The notes beneath the pieces are model-generated. The model ran no database searches. It was not told where the DNA came from and saw only the letters and a list, made by a program, of their open reading frames with translations. From NCBI GenBank assembly GCA_009775365.1, contig VSPM01000064.1:1-15497 (forward strand): 15,497 nucleotides of DNA. Reading direction: 5' to 3'. This DNA is from Muribaculaceae bacterium (lineage in GTDB: Bacteria > Bacteroidota > Bacteroidia > Bacteroidales > Muribaculaceae). Below are positions 7,466-14,818 of the stretch, piece after piece (positions within the stretch are counted from its first letter, which is position 1; each line of letters starts with the position of its first letter). The position numbers and the translations under genes are program-made.

Positions 7466-7972
7466 TTATCTGTAGTCTTTAAGGAGCGCCTGGAGGCGTT
7501 TGCGTGCAAAGAATATGCGGCTTTTCACAGTGCCGAGGGGGAGCCCCATCTTGTCGGCTATCTCGCTATATTTGTAGCCGGCTACATACATTGAGAAAGG
7601 CACTCTGTATTCTTCAGAGAAATTCTTGATGGCTTCAGAAATCTCTTTCGCAGCGAAACTGCCTTCCGGGGTGGAAAGCCCTGACTCCTGCGAGAGATTG
7701 AGATGATAAAGGTCTTCAGTGGTGTCGACCACAGTCGCGCTTCTCACCTGGCGGCGATAGTTGTTGATAAAGATGTTGCGCATGATTGTAAACACCCAGC
7801 CTTTGAAGTTTACGTTGTCGACATATTTAGATTCGTTGTCGAGCACTTTAAGGGTTGTGTCCTGCACAAGGTCTTGAGCCGTTTCGCGACTTGTAGTGAG
7901 CTGATATGCGAAATTTAAAAGGTTGCTTTGCAATCCTAATAATCTCTGTTTGAATGATCCTGATTCTGCCAT
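7466..7972 (-). CDS. ECF-type RNA polymerase sigma factor (copy 1)
   Basis: A 168-aa sigma-70 family, extracytoplasmic-function sigma factor that redirects RNA polymerase to a special promoter set. Region 2 spans about 10-78, with 'AQDLVQDTTLKVL' and 'FKGWVFTIMRNIFINNYRR', the core-binding and -10 recognition helices. A short linker follows. Region 4 spans about 109-163, with the helix-turn-helix 'YKYSEIADKMGLPLGTVKSRIFFARKRL'. The frame reaches back to a TTG at 8059, but ATG 7972 aligns codon for codon with the start of its paralog at 13390, and both then give 168 aa. No anti-sigma gene is adjacent. It is divergent from the ftsB-like operon. A TATTTTTG box at 8110-8103 is a weak promoter candidate. 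Confidence 0.95.
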   Translation of the reverse strand: MAESGSFKQRLLGLQSNLLNFAYQLTTSRETAQDLVQDTTLKVLDNESKYVDNVNFKGWVFTIMRNIFINNYRRQVRSATVVDTTEDLYHLNLSQESGLSTPEGSFAAKEISEAIKNFSEEYRVPFSMYVAGYKYSEIADKMGLPLGTVKSRIFFARKRLQALLKDYR

Positions 7973-8417
7973 AGCCATATAGTTTTTAGTGGAGTCCGAT
8001 GCTGTGGGGTTGGCACCTTTGGCACCGGCCTGTTTGTTGATTTGATGTTTATATAACAACGCAGAAAGAAAAGTTATCGCGAGATGGTGTTAAAAAATTG
8101 CGCAAAAATATTAACGGCAATTAAGGGAAGTGAGCTGAATTTTCAAATTGCTTTAGAATGGGTTGTTATAAATGTATTATTGCAGTCAAAAGGCTGAATT
8201 TTGTAGGGGTGTGATGCCGGCGGGTTGTAAAATGGCAATTTTGAAAATTAACAATTATTTTTGAAAACATTGTGGATTTCGAGAAAAAGCGGGTGAAAAA
8301 AGGGGTCTGAGACGTTAAAATATTAAAAATACGCCTCAGTTTTGCGGTTGAATGGTATATTATCATTAATTTTGTGGTCATTGGCGATTTTGCCATCTCC
8401 ACTCAATCAATATTAAC
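7973..8417. other. Divergent intergenic region between sigma gene and envelope operon
   Basis: A 445-base, AT-rich, gene-free stretch. The left side must hold the sigma-gene leader (possible minus-strand -7 box TATTTTTG at 8110-8103, no good -33). The right side holds the plus-strand promoter at 8341-8374. A loose hairpin pairs CTGAG (8307-8311) with CTCAG (8335-8339). Open frames here have no protein-like features. Confidence 0.5.
8341..8374 (+). promoter_or_regulatory. Probable promoter of the ftsB-coaX-lptC operon
   Basis: TTTG (8341-8344) and TAATTTTG (8367-8374) match the Bacteroidetes consensus, but the spacer is 22 bases, longer than the usual 19-21. The start would lie near 8381, giving a leader of about 37 bases before the GTG at 8418. 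Confidence 0.55.
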
Positions 8418-8723
8418 GTGAGCAAAACGATAAAGAAGGCAAATTTTTGGGTGCGCAGGCGTTCTCATCTTCCATTGATAGCTATAGGCACATTGGTTGT
8501 GATGTTGCTTTTTTTTAACGACGACACGTCGATTTCTCAGAATATGCAATATGAGCGAGAGATCAACGCCCTCACGGAGGAGATTGCCCGGTGTAGGGAT
8601 TCGGCCGCCTATTACAGGTCGCAGCGCGAGGCCATAATTCATGACAACGGCGACCTTGAGCACATAGCGCGAGAGAAGTTTCATATGCAGCGTCCGTCGG
8701 AGGATGTCTATATATTGAAATAG
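8418..8723 (+). CDS. FtsB/DivIC-like septum formation initiator
   Basis: A 101-aa bitopic cell-division protein. A basic cytoplasmic N-terminus precedes one membrane span at about 18-33 ('LPLIAIGTLVVMLLFF') and a periplasmic coiled coil at about 41-74. The conserved DivIC/FtsB end motif is 'LEHIAREKFHMQRPSEDVYIL' without its first residue, at 81-100. Members bridge FtsL/FtsQ-type partners in the divisome and help activate septal wall synthesis; this is family knowledge. The start codon is GTG at 8418, and no nearby ATG keeps the basic N-terminus. First gene of the envelope operon, 67 bases before the next gene. Confidence 0.9.
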   Translation: MSKTIKKANFWVRRRSHLPLIAIGTLVVMLLFFNDDTSISQNMQYEREINALTEEIARCRDSAAYYRSQREAIIHDNGDLEHIAREKFHMQRPSEDVYILK

Positions 8724-8790
8724 CCCTTTCCCTCACCATAGAATATCTGCATATTTCATATGCTAATATATACCCAATCATTCGCATCAG

Positions 8791-9240
8791 ATGTCTTCCA
8801 AAACAAAGGTTAAGGGTTCGTCCCTTGAAAAGAGGCGCAAACTTGTGGAATCGACAGCCACATTTGGCCTCCTTCTGATATGTGTGGCATTAGTGTCGCC
8901 ATTCATGAATCCGGAGAAAATTGACTTCTTGAAAATTTTCAAGTGGGTTTTCAGCGCCGGGGCTTTGATTTACACAGTGGCCAGGGTGGTGAATGTGAAC
9001 GATCCCTCCGACTCTTCAAGGATGAGGCGTCTTCGCCGCATGGAATTCTGGGCCGGGGCAACTTTTATAGTAGGCGCCGCCTGCTGGTTCTACAATGAAG
9101 GGCATCTCGGGCCATACGCCGGGGTGCTTGCCGTGTTGCGTGACACGATTATGTTCACGCTCGCCGGAGCCCTGATTCAGATTATTGCTTCGTGGATGAT
9201 TGTTTCACGTGCGAAAAAAGAACAGAATAAAGCCGACTGA
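8791..9240 (+). CDS. Four-helix inner-membrane protein, unknown function
   Basis: A 149-aa protein with four hydrophobic spans at about 22-39, 49-67, 86-101 and 116-138, separated by charged loops ('NDPSDSSRMRRLRRME' between spans two and three). Both ends are Lys-rich and probably cytoplasmic. No catalytic motif is visible. Its stop codon shares a base with the coaX ATG (TGATG), indicating translational coupling with the pantothenate kinase, and it sits between a divisome gene and coaX. I do not recognise a named family; a conserved Bacteroidales membrane protein is likely but not verified. Confidence 0.85.
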   Translation: MSSKTKVKGSSLEKRRKLVESTATFGLLLICVALVSPFMNPEKIDFLKIFKWVFSAGALIYTVARVVNVNDPSDSSRMRRLRRMEFWAGATFIVGAACWFYNEGHLGPYAGVLAVLRDTIMFTLAGALIQIIASWMIVSRAKKEQNKAD

Positions 9241-10019
9241 TGATGTGCTCCGCCAACGTTAAACGAATCCTCACTATCGACCAAGGGAACTCCTCGGCCA
9301 AGGGTGTGCTATGGGAAGGACCGGAAATTATCGACACTGTAAGGATGGAGGGTTCTGCCATAGAAGATCTTCTCCCGCTTCTTGAGAGGGGAGAGGCCGA
9401 CGGGTGTGCCTATTGCAGTGTGCGTCACACCGACGCCAAATTTCTGGAAACCCTGCGACGTCTGGTCGACGGGCGACTGCTTGTGCTAACGGCATCGGTG
9501 GCTCTCCCGGTGAAAGTGAACTACGGAAGCCGGTCCACGCTCGGCAACGACCGCGTGGCTGCCGCTGTAGGGGCTTCCGAACTGTGTCCCGGAGAGGCCG
9601 CGCTTGTGGTAGACGCGGGCACGGCCATGACCCTCGACGTGATAGACGAAGAGGGTAATTTCATGGGTGGAAACATCGCCCCCGGAATGCGTCTGCGCTT
9701 TAAATGCCTCCGCACGGAGACCGACCAGCTCCCGCTCGTGGATTGCGACGGGCCTGTGAGTGTGTTCGGCCACGACACTGTGAGCGCGATAAGGGCAGGC
9801 GTGGCCGGAGGGATGGCCTGCGAGATTGCAGATTCATTTCGCATGGCCGGGCAGATGTATGGATGCCGGAGAATCATCCTTACCGGAAGCGACGGCGAAA
9901 GGCTTTTGCCGCTCCTTGTGCAGAGAGGGCTCCCGGTGGAGAAGGATGTCAACCTCGTGGGGCGTGGCCTGATGAGGATATTCAATTATAATGTCGCGAG
10001 GGAGCAGGCGTTTGATTGA
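9240..10019 (+). CDS. coaX: Type III pantothenate kinase
   Basis: A 259-aa cytoplasmic enzyme of the ASKHA fold that phosphorylates pantothenate, the first step of coenzyme A synthesis. Type III enzymes need a monovalent cation and resist CoA feedback (family knowledge). Motifs: phosphate-binding 'IDQGNSSAKG' (13-22), 'YGSRSTLGNDR' (95-105, with the Gly-x-Asp-Arg pantothenate site), 'VVDAGTAMTLDVID' (123-136) and 'GGNIAPGM' (143-150). Length is normal. ATG 9240 overlaps the preceding stop; a second ATG at 9243 is equally possible. The segment 'LRFKCLRTETDQLPLVD' replaces the more usual Leu/Ala-rich 'LxxxTAxLP' stretch but keeps the LPxV end. Third gene of the operon. Confidence 0.96.
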   Translation: MMCSANVKRILTIDQGNSSAKGVLWEGPEIIDTVRMEGSAIEDLLPLLERGEADGCAYCSVRHTDAKFLETLRRLVDGRLLVLTASVALPVKVNYGSRSTLGNDRVAAAVGASELCPGEAALVVDAGTAMTLDVIDEEGNFMGGNIAPGMRLRFKCLRTETDQLPLVDCDGPVSVFGHDTVSAIRAGVAGGMACEIADSFRMAGQMYGCRRIILTGSDGERLLPLLVQRGLPVEKDVNLVGRGLMRIFNYNVAREQAFD

Positions 10020-10066
10020 TAAAAATTGAAACTACATATAACTAATAATCAGGACTAAACTGACTT

Positions 10067-11326
10067 ATGAACAAGATAAAACTATTGTTATTGATTTTTG
10101 TGGCCACTGCGGCGGGGGCTATGGCCCAGAATGTCACCACTCCTTACTCAATGTATGGCTATGGCATCTTGAGCGACCGGGCGTCGTCGATGCAGCGCCA
10201 GATGGGCTCGGTGGGATATGCAATGAATTCCGGGAGGCAGATTAATGTGATGAACCCGGCTTCGTATGCTTCTATCGACTCGCTCACATTCCTGTTTGAC
10301 ATAGGCGCCGACATGGCTTTCTTATGGCAGAAAGAGGGGGACGTGAAAGAGAAATCTGTCGGCGGCGGACTTGACTACATCACGATGCAGTTCCCGATAT
10401 GCAAGTTTATGGGCGGCTCTATAGGCATGCTGCCTTATTCTTCGGTGGGATATGCTTTCGGCAGCGACATAGCCCACGGAGCAATGCAGAACCAAGGCTC
10501 CGGCGGCATCAACCAGGCTTATCTGGGCGTGGCCGGCAAAGTGGGGGGCTTTTCGCTCGGCGTGAACGTGGCCTATAGTTTCGGCAACATCATCAACGAC
10601 GTTTTCTCTTCTCCTGTCACTTCCGGGCAGACTCTTTTTGAGCATGTGATGAAAATTCGCGACTGGGACATCTCTATTGGTGCGCAATACACAGCCCGCG
10701 TTTCGCGCAACGACCGCATCACGGCCGGACTTACCTTCACTCCTAAAAAATCGCTTCACGGCGACACCTGGGCTACTGTGCAGGAAACTACGCAGTCATC
10801 AGTGGCCGACACTGTGGCATTCATGAAAATGGGTGGCAACTACTACACGCCTATGACCATCGGTGGCGGCATATCTTACAAGCATGAGCGCACTTCGCGC
10901 TGGATGATTGAGGCCGACGTCACATTCCAGGAATGGTCGAAAGTGAAATATTCTCCTCTTTATTCTCTCGCCGAACCCGACAAGATGGTGTTTGAGGGGA
11001 TGAATTTCAGCAATCGCACACGCTATGCCATAGGCGGCGAGTATGTGCCGAAAATCAGAGGCAATTATTTCGAGCGCATGGTTTATCGTCTCGGCGCATA
11101 TTACAGCAATGACTATCTTAAAATCCGGGGCAACCAGGTGAGGGAGTATGGCGTGACTGCCGGCTTCGGCTTCAACACTCCGGAAGGGAAAACTATGATT
11201 AACCTTGGTGTGGAATGGAAACACAGAGCGGCGCACCCCGCCACCCTTATTTCCGAAAATTATCTGAACATAACTCTTGGTGTGAACTTCAACGAACTCT
11301 GGTTCTGGCAGCGTCGCATCAAGTAA
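10067..11326 (+). CDS. Outer-membrane beta-barrel protein (FadL-like fold)
   Basis: A 419-aa exported protein with a signal peptide at 1-20 (ends 'AGAMA', cut before Gln21). The mature start 'NVTTPYSMYGYGILSDRASS' and the later 'MNPASYASIDSLTFLFDIG' resemble Bacteroidota barrel proteins related to FadL/TodX-type transporters, where 'NPA' motifs near the N-terminus are common. The rest alternates amphipathic strands with Gly and aromatic residues ('GLTFTP', 'MTIGGGISYKHE', 'YRLGAYYSNDYL', 'YGVTAGFGF', 'LGVEWKH'). It ends 'LNITLGVNFNELWFWQRRIK'. It is 47 bases after coaX and 4 bases before lptC, so co-expression with LPS transport is likely. The transported substrate is unknown. Confidence 0.82.
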   Translation: MNKIKLLLLIFVATAAGAMAQNVTTPYSMYGYGILSDRASSMQRQMGSVGYAMNSGRQINVMNPASYASIDSLTFLFDIGADMAFLWQKEGDVKEKSVGGGLDYITMQFPICKFMGGSIGMLPYSSVGYAFGSDIAHGAMQNQGSGGINQAYLGVAGKVGGFSLGVNVAYSFGNIINDVFSSPVTSGQTLFEHVMKIRDWDISIGAQYTARVSRNDRITAGLTFTPKKSLHGDTWATVQETTQSSVADTVAFMKMGGNYYTPMTIGGGISYKHERTSRWMIEADVTFQEWSKVKYSPLYSLAEPDKMVFEGMNFSNRTRYAIGGEYVPKIRGNYFERMVYRLGAYYSNDYLKIRGNQVREYGVTAGFGFNTPEGKTMINLGVEWKHRAAHPATLISENYLNITLGVNFNELWFWQRRIK

Positions 11327-11330
11327 TGAT

Positions 11331-11897
11331 ATGAGAATAACCGGACTTTCATTCATAGCAGCAGTGGGCCTGTCGGTAGCGGCAGGGAGTTGCACTGAAG
11401 AGACCAAGGTGGACATTTCTCGAAACCTCGACCCGTCGAAGATGCCTTCGATGGTGACTCATAACATATCTACGCTTGTGTCTGATTCAGGGGTGACACA
11501 GTATAAGATAGTGGCCCCGGTGTGGTATGTGTATGACGAGGTGGACACCCCTTACTGGTCGTTTCCCGAAGGGTTGTATCTCCAGAAGTTTGACCCCAAG
11601 TTCAAGGTTATCGCCACTGTGGCGGCCGATTCCGCACGTTTCTTCAGGCTTCAGAAACTCTGGAGGCTTGAGGGAAATGTGGAGATGACTAAGGCCCCGA
11701 AAGATGTGTTCCTGTCGCCAAGGGTGTTCTGGGACCAGCGTAGGCAGCGCCTCTATTCCGACACGTTTATACACATTGAGAACGCCACACATGTGCTTGA
11801 AGGCACAGGCTTTGAGTCAGACGAAAGGCTCACACGCTATAGAATTCTCCATCCTTCGGGCATATTCCCTGTTGACCGCGACAAACTGAAGCAATAA
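11331..11897 (+). CDS. lptC: LPS export periplasmic lipoprotein LptC
   Basis: A 188-aa LptC-family protein that links the LptB2FG inner-membrane ABC transporter to LptA in moving lipopolysaccharide across the periplasm. Unlike the E. coli protein, it begins with a lipoprotein-type signal ('LSVAAGSC', Cys21), as is usual in Bacteroidota. Beta-jellyroll signatures follow: 'SDSGVTQYKIVAPVW', 'YWSFPEGLYLQKFD', 'VAADSARFF', 'LWRLEGNVEM', 'LYSDTFIHIENATHVLEGTG' and 'FESDERLTRYRI'. The start ATG lies 4 bases after the beta-barrel stop, showing tight coupling; the CNNM gene follows 20 bases downstream. Confidence 0.93.
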   Translation: MRITGLSFIAAVGLSVAAGSCTEETKVDISRNLDPSKMPSMVTHNISTLVSDSGVTQYKIVAPVWYVYDEVDTPYWSFPEGLYLQKFDPKFKVIATVAADSARFFRLQKLWRLEGNVEMTKAPKDVFLSPRVFWDQRRQRLYSDTFIHIENATHVLEGTGFESDERLTRYRILHPSGIFPVDRDKLKQ

Positions 11898-11917
11898 ACT
11901 ATCAAAATGATTATATA

Positions 11918-13216
11918 ATGTCACTGACCACAGCAATCATAGCCACAGTCATCGCCCTTCTTCTGTCGGCGCTCTTTTCCGGCACTGAGATAGCGTTTGT
12001 GCAGTCGAGCAAAGTGAGAATGGAAATCGATGCCGCCCGTGGCGGGTTGATCGACAGAATAATCCATGGCTTCTCGCGCCATGAAGATATGTTTATCTCC
12101 ACTCTTCTTGTGGGCAACAACATAGTGCTGGTTGTGTATGGCATCACATTCTCCGTCATAATCAACCCGATTCTTGAGACCTGGCTCCCCAACGAGGCCC
12201 TGATGCTTGTGGCCAACACGGTGCTCTCTACAGGATTGGTGCTTTTTGCCGGAGAGTTCATGCCCAAGACCGCATTCCGCATCAATCCGAATTTTATGAT
12301 GCGCCTGTTTGCGCTGCCTCTCTATCTTATCTACTGGGTGCTCTATCCTGTGTCGCTCCTTGTGTCGGGAATATCGAAGGGTCTGATGAAACTGTTTGGC
12401 CTCAAGACTGAGGAGGAATCGTCAGACCGTCTCACCATAGAGCAGCTTGACGACTTCCTTCAGAAGCAGATTGCCGACAACACCGGCAAAGATGATGTGG
12501 AACATGAAGTGAAGATTTTCCGTAATGCCATCGATTTTAAAGACACTCAGATTGGAGAATGCATGATTCCGCGCAACGAGATTGTGGCTGTAGGAATCGA
12601 CTCCATATCGCGTGAGGAGCTGGTCAGAAAGTTCATCGCCACAGGTCTTTCAAAGATTGTGGTCTATAGGGAAGACATCGACGACGTGTTGGGATATATT
12701 CATATCTCTGAGATGTTTAATCCCAACAGAGATTGGCGCGAAGCCTTAAAGCCGGTGATTTTCACGCCTGAAACCATGCTTGCAAATAAAATGATGCGCC
12801 GAATGCTTTCAGAGAAGAAGTCGATGTCGATAATAGTGGATGAGTTTGGCGGCACTGCCGGCCTGGCCACTTTGGAAGACCTCGTGGAGGAAATCTTCGG
12901 AGAGATAGAAGATGAGCACGACCGCAAGCGGCTCTTGGCAAGGGAGGTGAGCAGCGGGGTGTATGAATTCAGCGGGCGTGCCGAGATAGAGAATATCAAC
13001 GAGGAGTTCGGGCTCGACATAAAGGAGTCTGACGCCTATCACACACTCGGCGGCTTCATTCTCGACACACTTGGGGCTCTCCCGGCTCAGGGCGAGACGT
13101 TTGAATCGGGAAGTCTGAAATTCACCGTTATGCGCATGGCCACTACCCGCATTGAACTTGTGAAGGTGGAAAAATTGAAAAATAGCCACATATCTCTTAG
13201 CCGGTTCAATGCCTAA
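11918..13216 (+). CDS. CNNM / CBS-pair / CorC_HlyC membrane protein (hemolysin C family)
   Basis: A 432-aa integral membrane protein with three parts. A CNNM domain (about 1-165, spans near 5-21, 62-84, 95-112 and 130-150) carries 'SGTEIAF' (21-27), 'GNNIVLVVYG' (66-75) and 'GEFMPKTAF' (112-120). A CBS pair (about 205-330) starts 'CMIPRNEIVAV' and ends with the family signature 'VDEFGGTAGLATLEDLVEEI' at 308-327. A CorC_HlyC domain (about 340-420) contains 'DAYHTLGGFIL'. Relatives such as CorC/MpfA are linked to magnesium homeostasis; the gliding protein GldE is also of this architecture. Transport is family inference. It is the last gene of the operon, followed by a weak hairpin. Confidence 0.93.
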   Translation: MSLTTAIIATVIALLLSALFSGTEIAFVQSSKVRMEIDAARGGLIDRIIHGFSRHEDMFISTLLVGNNIVLVVYGITFSVIINPILETWLPNEALMLVANTVLSTGLVLFAGEFMPKTAFRINPNFMMRLFALPLYLIYWVLYPVSLLVSGISKGLMKLFGLKTEEESSDRLTIEQLDDFLQKQIADNTGKDDVEHEVKIFRNAIDFKDTQIGECMIPRNEIVAVGIDSISREELVRKFIATGLSKIVVYREDIDDVLGYIHISEMFNPNRDWREALKPVIFTPETMLANKMMRRMLSEKKSMSIIVDEFGGTAGLATLEDLVEEIFGEIEDEHDRKRLLAREVSSGVYEFSGRAEIENINEEFGLDIKESDAYHTLGGFILDTLGALPAQGETFESGSLKFTVMRMATTRIELVKVEKLKNSHISLSRFNA

Positions 13217-13219
13217 GGG

Positions 13220-13243
13220 CGGCAAATAGCAAAGGGTTTGCCG
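13220..13243 (+). terminator. Weak hairpin after the envelope operon
   Basis: CGGCAAA (13220-13226) pairs with TTTGCCG (13237-13243) around a 10-base loop, 4 bases after the last stop. No T-run follows directly, only AT-rich sequence, so termination strength is doubtful. Confidence 0.4.
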
Positions 13244-13309
13244 AATTAAATGAATTTTAATATAAATGGTGAAAGAATGTAAAATTAAATAAAAAATCAG
13301 ACAATTTAT

Positions 13310-13341
13310 TTTGTAGATTCGCTTTCTTTTATCTACCTTTG
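13310..13341 (+). promoter_or_regulatory. Bacteroidetes-type promoter for sigma factor copy 2
   Basis: TTTG (13310-13313), a 20-base spacer, then TACCTTTG (13334-13341) match the primary-sigma consensus exactly. The predicted start near 13348 gives a leader of about 42 bases to ATG 13390. This suggests the sigma gene is transcribed by the housekeeping sigma rather than solely by itself. Confidence 0.75.
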
Positions 13342-13389
13342 TGGCGAGATATTAATACATATACACAAATCACCTAATTGTTCACATCA

Positions 13390-13896
13390 ATGAGCAGCAA
13401 GCCCTCATTCATTTCATCAGTGCTTGGGATGCAGGCTAATCTTCGTTCTTTCGCCTTAAAGCTTACTCTCGATGCAGATGAAGCTCATGACCTTGTGCAG
13501 GACACTACTCTGAAGGCGCTCAACAATGAAGAAAAATTTGTTGACAACGCAAATTTCAAGGGGTGGATGCTCACAATCATGCGCAACATTTTCATCAACA
13601 ACTACCGAAAGAGTGCGCGAGAGAACACTATGGTTGACACTTCGGAAGATCTCTATCATTTGAACCTCAAGCAGGATTCAGGGCTGGAGACACCCGACGG
13701 AGCGTATGCCGTTAAGGAGATTTCGGAAATCCTTGCAGGTTTTCCGGAAGATTGTCGCGAACCGTTCTCTCTTCATGTAGCAGGCTATAAGTATGAAGAA
13801 ATTTCAGAACGCCTCTCTATGCCGCTCGGGACAGTGAAGAGCCGGATTTTCTTCACTCGTAAAAGGCTCCGTGAAATTCTTAAGGACTATCGCTGA
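13390..13896 (+). CDS. ECF-type RNA polymerase sigma factor (copy 2)
   Basis: A 168-aa ECF sigma factor, paralog of the one at 7466-7972: 106 of 168 positions are identical in my ungapped hand alignment. Region 2 includes 'AHDLVQDTTLKAL' and 'FKGWMLTIMRNIFINNYRK'. Region 4 includes 'YKYEEISERLSMPLGTVKSRIFFTRKRL'. The frame extends upstream to a TTG at 13378, but ATG 13390 gives the same length as the paralog. No adjacent anti-sigma gene. Differences are concentrated at the N-terminus, at the linker and at a few region 4 positions, while the recognition helix 'LGTVKSRIFF' is shared. The two may therefore recognise similar promoters; this is inference. Confidence 0.95.
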   Translation: MSSKPSFISSVLGMQANLRSFALKLTLDADEAHDLVQDTTLKALNNEEKFVDNANFKGWMLTIMRNIFINNYRKSARENTMVDTSEDLYHLNLKQDSGLETPDGAYAVKEISEILAGFPEDCREPFSLHVAGYKYEEISERLSMPLGTVKSRIFFTRKRLREILKDYR

Positions 13897-13943
13897 TTCT
13901 GTCAGCGCCTTAAGGAAAGTATACGTATTCTCATTACATTCAG

Positions 13944-13972
13944 GCCATCCGCACCCCGGGTGGCTTGTTTTG
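13944..13972 (+). terminator. Hairpin terminator after sigma factor copy 2
   Basis: GCCATCC (13944-13950) pairs with GGGTGGC (13958-13964), with one T-G wobble and a 7-base loop, followed by TTGTTTTG. It is 47 bases after the stop at 13896. The remaining sequence to 14148 holds no other clear element. Confidence 0.65.
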
Positions 13973-14148
13973 TAACGGCGGAACGGCGGAATGGAACTTA
14001 TGTGTTTTTTTCTCTTTTTGACGGGTTGTGTGAACTATCGGCATTGTTAAATCGTTTAATAAATGTGTATGTGATGGGAATCATGCCCGCTTCCTTTATT
14101 TCACATATCAGATTGCTGAGACGGGCATAGGCGTAAATAATGTAAAAA

Positions 14149-14652
14149 ATGAGTGTTATGAAAAGGATTTTACTGTCGGCAGCCGTCCTCGCTCTTGGAG
14201 GGTCAGCTGCATTTGCCGCAACCGGCGATATGGGCATTGGCATCAATCTTGGCGCCGCCCCTTGCATAGAGAAGCATTCATCAGTGACCAATTTCATTCT
14301 TGGTGCCAAATTCCAGTATCAGGCCACAAGCCTTATTCGCCTGCAGGCGGATGTTGATTTCGGATTCCGCGACAAGAGTGTGAGCAGTTTCACGGCTATG
14401 GCCAACGTGCATTTCATGATTCCTTGCGCCGATAGGTTCTATCTCTATCCGTTGGCCGGACTTGGCTACGGCAATGTGAAATTCTCCGGCTCCGACTGGT
14501 CATACAGCAAAGATAAGTTTGCGTTCAACATCGGCCTTGGCGCGGAATATGAGATTACATCTAATTTCGCAGCTAATTTCGAGTTCAAATACCAGTATAT
14601 GAAAGATTTCAACCGGCTCCCGATTCTTGCGGGCCTGACATATAAATTCTGA
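14149..14652 (+). CDS. Small outer-membrane beta-barrel protein
   Basis: A 167-aa exported protein. The signal peptide 'MKRILLSAAVLALGGSAAFA' begins at a second ATG (14158), so the true start may be 14158 (164 aa). The mature part has about eight alternating strands: 'MGIGINLGAAP', 'FILGAKFQYQA', 'IRLQADVDFGFRD', 'FTAMANVHFMIP', 'FYLYPLAGLGYGNVKF', 'FAFNIGLGAEYEI', 'FAANFEFKYQYM' and 'LPILAGLTYKF'. It ends in Phe, the typical BAM-recognised last residue. This is the size and pattern of the OmpX/OmpW/OmpA-type 8-strand outer-membrane barrel. It is a single-gene unit between two terminators, and no standard promoter is visible. Confidence 0.87.
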   Translation: MSVMKRILLSAAVLALGGSAAFAATGDMGIGINLGAAPCIEKHSSVTNFILGAKFQYQATSLIRLQADVDFGFRDKSVSSFTAMANVHFMIPCADRFYLYPLAGLGYGNVKFSGSDWSYSKDKFAFNIGLGAEYEITSNFAANFEFKYQYMKDFNRLPILAGLTYKF

Positions 14653-14680
14653 CGGCATCATTTCGTGTCCATTGTTATCA

Positions 14681-14722
14681 GCAGCTCATAGCCGGTAGTG
14701 GCTATGGCCTGCTTTCTGTTTC
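14681..14722 (+). terminator. Hairpin terminator after the small beta-barrel gene
   Basis: CATAGCC (14687-14693) pairs with GGCTATG (14700-14706), extended outward by GCAG (14681-14684) with CTGC (14709-14712) across a small internal mismatch. A T-rich tract (TTTCTGTTT) follows. Confidence 0.7.
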
Positions 14723-14818
14723 CCTTCCCTATAAATAAGGGTTTGCAGGATGCTTCATGCCGGCACATAGGCGTCAGGTTCTTGCGGATTGTGTAAAATA
14801 TATGAAAATATGTATATT

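Noticed and set aside
8166..8402. 78-aa minus-strand frame in the divergent intergenic region
   Set aside because: Overlaps the plus-strand promoter, and its product is low-quality Thr/Phe-rich with no features.
10799..11416. 205-aa minus-strand open frame opposite the beta-barrel and lptC
   Set aside because: Spans the junction of two well-supported plus-strand genes and has His/Ile-rich shadow-type composition.
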